Below are positions 54,929 to 64,000 of a DNA stretch of 64,000 bases, one piece after another. Source of the stretch: Ciona intestinalis (lineage: Eukaryota > Chordata > Ascidiacea > Phlebobranchia > Cionidae); NCBI RefSeq assembly GCF_000224145.3, contig NC_020166.2, forward strand, positions 6,433,632-6,497,631. Direction: 5' to 3'. The notes beneath the pieces were generated by a model. That model was not told where the DNA came from and did no database searches. It saw only the letters and a list, made by a program, of their open reading frames with translations. Both the position numbers and the translations under genes were made by a program. The stretch's first letter is position 1. Each line of letters opens with the position of its first letter.

Positions 54929-56597
54929 TAGTGCTAACTATGCGCGAATACTTGGTCCAGATACCGGTACTTCACATTAAATCGCCTTTTACGTTTTGAA
55001 ACATCAGAGAAAGATAATAAACGCGTCACAATCACTTCTGCCTACGTCACGGTGACGCGCGAAAGGGACAAAACTGAATTCACATCTGGTGAGCCTGGAC
55101 AGCACTAAAGAAACATACGAAGTGAGGAATTGACGTAGGTCTACTTGCATATGAATCATTGTGTTGTAAGCCGCAATTCAAAGTATCAACTGATGTAATA
55201 TTCCAGTTACTGCTGTAAAGAAGCTTTCAACCATTCACGTTTGGTGCGAGATTCAATCGTAATAACAGACGTAGACAGTGTTCTATTAGGGACACGGTAA
55301 TCAGAATTATTTCACGGTGAATACATTGGATAGTTGTAACAGAGAACTGAAACAGTTGCCCGCGGCTCTTTACCCGACGTATCTAATTTATTATATCTGC
55401 TGACAAAAGATATCCGATTGCAAGTAAAATGTGTAAAATCAGTTTGACTGATACATGCTGAGATATATATAAGAGGTGGTGTACGGCACTAAAATAAGAA
55501 ATGGCTAATATTGGGGATTTTCCATCCAACTTATTAACAGAATTCTAGGTTGCCGGGTTACAACCACAGAGCGTATATTGACCCATTCACGCACTCGCTT
55601 AATAAAAATAAACTGTGGAGAAAAGCAGTCTGTATGGGTTGTCAAAACATTAGTTGTCGTAAAAGTGAAACGGATTTGGCAAAATGACGCACAGGATCTC
55701 TGTTAAATGTTTCTCTCCTATGGTTTGTGTTGTTTCTAGAGAGATGCAACAGACCAGTAAGTCACGGGACGCCACTCATATGTGCATCTAAATATACGCG
55801 CTAAAATTATCGCCGCTGTAAGTTACGGGTCCAATTACACCGGACACCAACCGAACATCTATAACTGGTGTCATCTGACGTGCTGACTAACAAACAGTGC
55901 CACGGTCGCACTCGGTAGACTTCGTAGGTAAAGACATGTACCCCAATTTATATTTAGCCTATTTATAAGTAAAATATGAACAGAAATAGAAAATAGAACG
56001 TGAATCACGATACTTACGGAGAATCATTTCAAAATAGGCGCGCCCCTACTATAGACCATATCCCAAAAGAACATAATTACGTTTATGACTGATCCATAAA
56101 AAAATTAAACAAAAGTCAGTTCCATAATATATTTCTAACTTCAACTGCGAAGCTGCAAATCAAATAAACAGTAAGTGACTGGTATGGGGAAAACGGCTCG
56201 CGGAAAGTCGTGCCCACCAGGTGGGCTTCGCGGCAGAACGAGTAGTTGTGAACTGGTGGTTACTGAAAGACGTGCAGACATCGCGTTGGTACTTAGAAAG
56301 TACCTTCCCAGACTGCAGTAAAACCACGGAATCTGCAAAAAGCATCAATGGATTTCCAATGAGTGGTGAATAAACGCAATATCACGATTATAGAAAACAC
56401 GATAAGTGATAAATTCTTTACACGCTGGCCTATTTTTGTGAAGAGTTATTAGAAATTGGTCGGGTAACGTGAAATAATCAAAATACCCACTCAATCAGGG
56501 AGACTACTTTTTGTCTGGAAACGCGGAAAAGTATTGTGGGTAAAAATAGTTTCATATTGCCGTCTGAATTTAAGCAGACTTGTTCAATGTTTTATAT

Positions 56598-56755
56598 TTA
56601 CTACCAAATAATAGAAAATATAATAAAAATATGAGAAAATAGAAACAAAAGGTGTCCCATTTTCCTCCATCCTACTATGTTACGGAATTATATAACCGCT
56701 TCCTTATGAATCTAAATAAGCGTTGTTAATTGCTAAAAACACAATGAAGTAAGAT
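56598..56755. mobile_element. Rearranged remains of the MITE family
   Basis: A right-end piece (GGTGTCCCATTTTCCTCCAT) is followed at once by a core piece in a different arrangement (GAATTATATAACCGCTTCCT, GCGTTGTTAATTGCTAAAAA). It looks like two fragments or one copy scrambled by deletion and inversion. Confidence 0.6.
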
Positions 56756-57634
56756 GCAATTGTACTACATGCATACGTATCTCTAACTTTGATAGTTCGA
56801 ACATAAATAATGAATAAACCGTATTTGAGTGAGCTATGAATAACTATTAAAGGACACGTTAATGTTTCCCTTCCACGTTATAGTACTTAGGAAGGGCATG
56901 TTTTGACTCATTTTCCTGCATCATAAGATGAATATGACCTACGTTTATACTTTCGGACCCGTTAATACTTTTGAACACTATATTACTATAAGCACGAAGT
57001 TCTATATACGGGCAGGAATAGGGCCGCTGCTAATGACCAATATAAGCGTCACGTGGTATTAATGGAACTGGCGGGTCAATATTGCGACCCCCGTCACTTT
57101 AAATAATAAAGTTTGGTGCATTTATGTATGGAGCCATGCTGTGACGAAGAAAAAATAGCGGGCAGTAAAAAATTTACTGACGCTTTGTTGATTTTCACTG
57201 TTGTTGGCTTGAGCTGGGAAACTGCGCAGTGGCGTTTGCTATCTCGTAAATCTGATTTCGTATTTTTACGGTCACGAAACAAATGTTTCTAACACAGTTT
57301 TGGGAGAATAAAACTGCAACTGCAACAAACTATATTTTAATTATAGCAATAATGCTACGGAATACCATTATTGTTTAAAATCTGAAAAATAAAGTTTACT
57401 TGTCTGTTTTATTGAAAGTTTTCAGTTAAAAAAGTACTCGGCAGTAAATACTTCAATCATTCAACTTACCAGCTTGCCTGCCTCGAATACAAGTTCAAAC
57501 GGTCGCTAATCCTCATTAAATGCCGTTCTGTGATTATTTATATCAACCAATAACCGCAACCGAGCACTTTCAACGATTTCCGTACTGCTGCAGGCGATGC
57601 CCGGCGCTTCTGGCGTTGTGACGCTACAAAGACA

Positions 57635-57685
57635 TTACGTCACAGGGGCATACGCTGCCGTCGTTGGCCATATGTCGTTACGTCA
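57635..57685. promoter_or_regulatory. Pair of TTACGTCA sites 43 bp apart
   Basis: TTACGTCA occurs at 57635-57642 and 57678-57685, in the same orientation, inside the most GC-rich part of the spacer. The spacing is close to four helical turns. A CREB/ATF-bound enhancer or promoter is the simple reading. Confidence 0.4.
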
Positions 57686-60600
57686 TCCCTGCAACGGCTG
57701 GCCATACGATCCGATGCCAAGGGAGATGAAGTAGGGTCGAGTTGATTAGAAATTACCACGCTGATATTAACAACGGATGACCTGGAGCAGACAATTGTAT
57801 TGCTGGAATACACATGTGGAATGAAATACCAACTTTCGAAGCGGTAGTTTGTCTACTCTGCAACAACAACAATAGCGGTAGTTTCTCGCCCACGTAAGGT
57901 GCAATTTGAGTGGCTGGAACGGGAATAAGCTTGGTAACCTAACGGTATTGTACAAACTTCCTATAACATAATTGACAATCATTCAAAGGATATGATTTTC
58001 GTTGCGTTGCCGACCAATAAACAAGTCGTTAAAAATTAAAACAGGGACTTCAAGCGCAAAGAACAAACACGGGCGCGACTGTGCTGTCCATGTTTGTCTC
58101 TATTTTATGAACACTAAAACATACGGCGACCATGACAATACTCAGGTATGCCTGTTATCTGATTCTGCAATCTTTCTCCTGATTTACCGTTTGGAATAAC
58201 AGTTCCTAATGCCTGTTGTTGGCCTTAATCTTTTTCTGGAGACTCGTAAAAGGTTTGCACACTTGAGTGCTTACCAACGTAGTAAAGTAAACAACTTACT
58301 GTTAACAGGGCTTGTGTTGCTTTAAGATAATCTTGCACTTCCTGATTCATTGTAGTTTAGATGGGTAACAAGAAATAACCAAAATGGGACAAGAAATCAT
58401 TTGGAACAGGCAAGATAAAATCGATCCAGTTTAATAAAAACAGTTAAACACAGTAAGCTTTTATTGAATATGGTTTTTACTTGGGAAGAAATACTCAGTG
58501 GTTGAACCAATGAAAATGAATGCGCAAATTTACTAACGAAAAGTTTATTTTAAAAAGCAAAAGGATTCTAATTACTGTATATTTCCCCCATTATGTTTTA
58601 TTTACTCCATTGTTGTTTAAATTAGGCCAAAACTTTTTAGCTAAGAAAAGTAAACAATATTCATTTTCGGCTCAGCTACAATTTCAAAGGACATACTGAT
58701 ATAGTAGTGTCCATTTACCCAGCTCTGTACGAAACTGGCGAACAAATAATCAAACATTTGTTTAAACTTTTTTAAAATATAAAAGATGATAATGGAAAAG
58801 CATTTATAATAAAACTAGAGACATTCTCCCCATAATTCACAGTGACATTTTCACTTTGCACTTCAGCTCAACAAACAGATTTCTTAGAACCTAAATATCA
58901 ACTTCCTCAGAAAGAAACTGTACACTTTATATACAGAATACACCTAATGTAACTGGTGTACACCCACTTCCCACACCACAGCCTACTAGAGATCTCTAGC
59001 AGATCATTGTAAACCAAACAGACACAACACTATGGTCAACTCCATATCAAACTCTACGTTAATCAGTATTGACTAATTGTCTGAAACCTGAATTATTCCT
59101 TTATTTATTATGTAATCTTTGCCAAAATTGATATAATATTTTTTTTTTTTTATAACTATAGGTAAATCATTGTTGTAAACACATAAATAACTGTCTTAAA
59201 ACAATTCAAGTGATGTACAGGAAAATGATTAAAAACTTAACAACAGTAAATAGAGAAGCTTTATTAATCAGAATGCTTTGTTTATTATTAACAATAGTTG
59301 CATAGGTTACCATACAGAGTTGTGAAATGCTTCCTTGTTAATTGTTATCAAACAATTAAAACTCATCAGCGGAACACCTAATTGTCAACTAAAAAATACA
59401 TATTATATTCATAGCCCCATTGTTGTTTTGTCATATTGGTATCATTGTTAATTGTAAAGCAACACATTCATTTCCTTAGTACACTGGCTTGGCAAATAAA
59501 AATAAAAAGTTCTTTCTACTTATATTATTAATTCTGTTCTATGAGTAACCTCACGTTCTACCAAAACACAAGTCAACTGTACTTTACATATATTAGTCTG
59601 TATCTACTAAAAAATAATTTGGGGTGTTAACAAACCAAATAACACAGAGAAAATAATCATCCTAAAATAAGACTTGTCACTCTAGGTCAATTAAGTAAAC
59701 ATAACCCAAACCAAAGACATAACTACTTGCAGAATGAATACACAACACCTTTTATGTCAACATCAGATCACCTATGTGGGTGGTGCTTAGGTGCTAACAT
59801 AACAATATTAATAGCATAAAGAAACACTAAACATATAGACAAGTGTTGGTGTCTAATCAAGTGTAATGTATCTTCCATATCTATCTAAAATTCATTTAAA
59901 ATAAACAATTCAACAAAAAGTTCAGAAAAACAACAAATATTGTAATTTCATTTACACAATGTTAAAAACAATCACAAAAATATTAAGCAGTACTAACCCG
60001 TATCCATTATCAACAGTTCGTCGTAATAGCTTACACTAAAAGTTTGTACATTTACGTACCAACAGCTTATCTCATACAGCAAACAATACTGAAACATTTG
60101 CAGAACTAAGTTATTTACAAATGCCGGGATCACTCAGGCGTAACTTTTCTGAGCTCCATCGAAATAAAAGAATTCTAAGTAGATTTAGAAGTCTCCAAAT
60201 TTTCCCAGCGTTTATTTTGTACGTTAAAAAGGGTATAACCCAACAGATGGTTTGTTTTAATTGTTGACGTAACATGGTTTATTATTTCGTATTCCCAGGC
60301 TATTGTTAAACAATAGAACTTAATGAAGTGTTTGTATTTTCCCCTAAATTAGAAAAAAAAACGTAGAACCGAAAATACGGATATATTTTAGTTCTTACCA
60401 TGGGTTAAGCTACTAACCTTACCGTCTGATTTCTTAGGTAGCATAGGTTTTGAAAGATGACTAAATCTGTGTCGTCCACTAATGCTTGCAGCGGCCACGA
60501 AATAAAAAAACAAGTGTCGTTCGGGCGCAGTCGATCCACACCCCAAGTGATTCGGAACCACAGCTCGACAATACAAAGTTGGTGAGTAGAGTCCTAAAAG

Positions 60601-60854
60601 TCTTAAACAGTGCAAAAATGTGCCTTTGAGGAAAGAAATTACTAGCCCACACGCAGTAATGTGAATAGGCTAACTCCCCGATACCGCAAGAGACCATCTT
60701 GCTTAATTAAACACCAAATCTAAAAGTTTTAAACAGGGTACTATTAAGAAAGCGATTAGATTTGTAAAATAGAGATAGTTTCGTTTGTTGTACGCCTGTA
60801 AGAGCACTGTTTAGTGTAGAATGCAAAATGGAAGGATAAAAAATAATTAAAAAC

Positions 60855-60884
60855 ATGCTTCATCTTACCTCACCCGACTATATA
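60855..60884. mobile_element. MITE terminal fragment
   Basis: Only a right terminal repeat remains (CATGCTTCATCTTACCTCAC then CCGACTATAT). Confidence 0.5.
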
Positions 60885-60954
60885 AAAGTTAGGAAAACTA
60901 TTATAGAAAAAAAAACGTAATTAAAGTCAGTTACAGGGTCATTGCCTACAATAA

Positions 60955-63900
60955 TATTTTGCATTAAGGAAAAAAGGAAGCAGCGTCCCAACTCTTCGTT
61001 CGTCCGTTATAACTGAAAAACAAGATAACAAAATTTGCAAAACAACGGCAGAAGTAACAACTCCCGTGCCCATTAAAACACAGTCCTTCTTGAGTTCTGA
61101 AAAACTTGTCGTCGATGCCGTCACGACTGTGCTAGATGACTTTATAAAAGAAAGCTTGACAAGACAAGAAGACAAACTTGAGATAGACAGTAATCACCAA
61201 ACAAACAACCCTGCTTTACCTGAAGCTGGCAATATAGCAACAAGTAAGCGACATAAACGCACAATTTTGAAGCTAATGTACAACCACCTAAATCATACCA
61301 AACTGGCAAAACGCTATACAACACAATTATTTAAGGTGCCCGGCCCCATGCGCAATCCAAAATGCCATAAAATAAAACAATATACAAATATAGATGCAGT
61401 CATTTCAGCTTTGGACGATATTGTTGGAGAGACGTGGACAGGAAGTGAGGACAGCTCGGATAAGGTACAAATGTAATTGATATTTAAATATAAAGTGAAT
61501 GTATATAGTCACAAATTTCATGTGTTTCAACAGTCTCTAAATGCGACCAGTACAAGGCCAGCATCTGGTATGAAGCTACACGGAGGTAAAAGACAAAAAC
61601 AAGCAATAAACGAAGTATCTTCAAGGCACTCTGTAAAACCCTGGTATTCTTCATCAACCTTTGATAAAAATGCAGGTGAACAGCGATTGTTACGTCATAA
61701 TACCTGGTGTTAAAATTATCCCAATACGAAAATCTGTCATTTCAACCATGATTAAAACTTAAAATTCCAGCCGAGTTTTTGGTCAACTGCTCGTCTAGTT
61801 CATCCAGATCGTCATTGGGAACCAGCAACAAACCGAAACGGGTGACCTCCGCTCGGTCGCGTAGCAGGACTTTTGGTCGCGGGTCCACTGGTGAGATAAG
61901 ACGGCCAGCTTCACTGAAACCGACGACTGTCCAATATAAAAAGGAACCGACGAATACAAAGAGTCTTGTCGTTCAAGGGAGCACGTTGGAGTAAGTCGAA
62001 GCTATATTTGCGATGGTTCTTTGCCACTGAAACATACAAAGCAACACACAAATATGTAAATTGACGTATATGTGCATGAACCGAGTATTTAAATCATATT
62101 CATACAACATTTGTTATAAGACGTGTTTCTTCTGTGAAACAGGAAACCCAAACTCGAAATAGAAGATAACAAGGTTGCGGACGAAGTCGCTGGGACAACG
62201 GATGTGCCAATACAAGTAAGACAAACTAACTATGACATCTGCAACCTTTTGGTTTATTAAACGAGAAGCCGTTTATTATTCTATATAGTCTGAGGACGAT
62301 ACAACGAAAGCAGAACGTGGATCTTCGGTCCCTTCATCTATCAGTGAAGTAATAGAACCAATGGTTCGACCTGCTCGTGTATTCAAATTTGTAAGTATTT
62401 CAAAGAAACTGGAAGAACTTCAATTACAAGCGTGACACATTGCATAGATGAGTTATATTATTGGTCGTATAGGATATAATTTTTGGCCGTACACTAGAAT
62501 CACCAACAAAGTTACCATATGTGGTATAACTCTTAAGCGTACACGAACTGTATAAAACTTCAGAACACCGGTGTTATCCGTCGTTGCCCGCACGCGAGTA
62601 TAAGAAACATTCATTCAATTACGTTGAACAATTATAGTTTACTATCAAAACCCATTGCTATATTAAATACTGTTGCTAAAATCACATATCGGTTACAAAG
62701 GCAGTGGTAAAAAGAATAAAAGATAGCTTTGTCGGTGGCTGCAAACGTTTCTTGCTGTTGATTCAAGTTTGTTACTTCCAGGATGAAAAGTTTTCGGGAT
62801 CGAAAACAGAGACAACAGTAATAAAGCCTACAAGCGCGAAGAAAGTACGTGAAAGAAAATCGAGTCCAACAAAAAAGACAAAACTCGACTTTCACGTAAG
62901 CAGTACATGTTACTAAATTAAAAAAAAAACAGTAATTTAAAGAAAGCATAGCTAGGCTAAACATTTTAACAAACACTGTCGACTGCATTGTAGCATACCA
63001 TGCTAACCCTTGATAGAGTTTACGTGACAGATGGATAGCGGAAAGGGAATTTGGAAGACCGTTCTGAACGAAACACAATTAAATGCTTTCCGAAGACTAT
63101 TCTCGAGATTCGACCGAACCAAGAACGGCGCTATCAGTGCGGCAGAACTGTTTCAAGCAACACTGGTAATGTACAATAATTCAGGCCAAAAAATCCGTTT
63201 TCATAATAGAATATAGCTACAGCAAACGTATGGATAAAATGACTGCAAAAACAAACGCCCCCCATCTGTGAATTTCACGATCGACTGTTATTTTAAAATA
63301 GAACATCTGTTGTGGTATTCAAATATTGAGGAATAAAACTATAATGTACAACTTGCTACAAGTGCATTTTGTTGATCTTCATTTTTCCAGGAGTTACTTC
63401 CAGATACGGGGTCCGAACTTTCCTTAAATGAAGTAAGCCAGATATTAAAAGAGTTTGACATCAAAGGAACTGGAGAAATTGAATTCGATGAATTTCTCTT
63501 CGCCATGATCAACCCGAAGAATTACCTCAAAATTATGAGTGGTTAGTTTTATATAGAAACCGTAGCGTTTAAATTTACATTTGCCATTTTGTTTTTTCTA
63601 TATTTAAAAATACTTCCAAGCAAGCAACCATTAGCCACAGAAGAGTAAAATATATCGCAGAGTGTCTTTTTGCTGATATTAAATATTCCCCCCAAACACG
63701 TGTGTATTTGCAGATGATGATCGTGAAAACCTTGCTAAAGAAGTCAAAATCTTCGAAGAAATCACTAATGCCCGTAACAAAACGTTAGGTAGCAAATCAT
63801 CTAAAAAATCGAGTCCGGACGACAGGTAGCAAATCGAAAAAGAAAAGCTGCGATATCCAACGACACTATAGGTGTGACTTAAAAAAACAACATTTTTTCT

Positions 63901-64000
63901 TTTAAGTTTGACAGACTTACGGAGGAACCTCTTCTTCACAATGCTCAAGACGGCAACAAAAAAGGACTCGATGAAAGAAATCCGACATTTTTATGTGAAC
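60955..64000 (+). CDS. EF-hand calcium-binding protein with a long disordered N-terminus, partial
   Basis: Ten exons join in phase and run off the right edge: about 60955-61464 (left border unknown), 61534-61675, 61771-61990, 62143-62215, 62289-62390, 62782-62895, 63031-63165, 63391-63541, 63714-63825 and 63907 onward. The first exon is open leftward to an in-frame stop at 60952 and has no early ATG, so the true first exon is missing. The N-terminal 300 or so residues are Ser/Thr/Lys-rich and disordered (SSSSSRSSLGTSNKPKR). Exons 7-8 encode an EF-hand pair: DRTKNGAISAAE, a full canonical loop, and DIKGTGEIEFDE, whose third position is Lys and so is probably weaker. Later exons are charged helix (DRENLAKEVKIFEEITN). 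I do not recognise the orthologue. Failure to splice exon 9 would end the protein at once, because the donor GTAG supplies a TAG. Confidence 0.75.

Larger units (their letters stand above)
53805..60950. other. Seven-kilobase spacer: BCR upstream region and promoter of the EF-hand gene
   Basis: No exon I can support. It holds CRE-like sites, two degraded MITE pieces, a T-run near 59142 and a GC-richer part around 57560-57730. Short reading frames (for example at 56141-56348 minus, 57767-57982 minus and 58002-58199 plus) show no family features. BCR 5' non-coding exons could lie here. Two ATGs directly abutting GTAAGN donors on the minus strand near 60397 and 60444 cannot be tested from sequence. 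Confidence 0.5.

Noticed and set aside
56141-56348. Minus-strand frames upstream of BCR
   Set aside because: Two overlapping frames with no family features and no matching donor or acceptor to the BCR exons.
1-64000. CRISPR arrays, bacterial operons, or retrovirus/LTR-type elements
   Set aside because: Introns, poly(A) signals and eukaryotic gene families throughout. The tandem arrays have no spacer pattern, and I saw no reverse transcriptase, capsid, envelope or long terminal repeats.

Overview
The window looks like nuclear DNA of a tunicate, most likely Ciona intestinalis or C. robusta. The basis is compact AT-rich genes with many short GT-AG introns, deuterostome-type proteins (CSPP1, C3orf38, BCR with its N-terminal oligomerisation segment), and a dispersed palindromic MITE of a kind I associate with Ciona. 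Species was not tested by any search. There are two assembly gaps (3106-3230 and 4194-5193).

Layout. (1) 302-1125, minus: 5' half of SHQ1, running off the left edge. (2) 1806-2456, plus: first two coding exons of ribosomal protein L4; the rest is missing at a purine-rich repeat and a gap. (3) 3376-3968, plus: two exons of an unrecognised protein between the gaps. (4) 5194-7145, plus: a long exon-like array of a 36-bp (12-residue) repeat ending in a splice donor. (5) 8285-13921, plus: a 16-exon secreted collagen with one von Willebrand A domain and a FACIT-type C-terminal cysteine pair. (6) 14775-18077, plus: a small Cys/His-rich protein I cannot name. (7) 19099-21109, plus: UTP23, an SSU-processome factor. 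(8) 22438-36317, minus: CSPP1 with 30 coding exons. (9) 36865-38051, plus: the C3orf38 orthologue, head to head with CSPP1. (10) 38788-53804, minus: a complete BCR orthologue (coiled coil, DH, PH, C2, RhoGAP, PDZ ligand) in 27 coding exons, with a possible alternative first exon. (11) 53805-60950: about 7 kb of apparently non-coding DNA with clustered CRE-like sites. (12) 60955-64000, plus: an EF-hand protein gene running off the right edge.

The neighbours do not form one pathway. They include rRNA/ribosome genes (SHQ1 for H/ACA snoRNP assembly, RPL4, UTP23), a centrosome/cilium gene (CSPP1), a Rho-family regulator (BCR) and a matrix protein (collagen). Non-coding DNA is marked by about a dozen copies or fragments of one MITE family, one hAT-like MITE and two copies of a tRNA-derived SINE. 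I found no convincing new multi-gene system. The most unusual object is the 12-residue repeat exon at 5.2-7.1 kb, whose commonest variants are silent in one reading frame.
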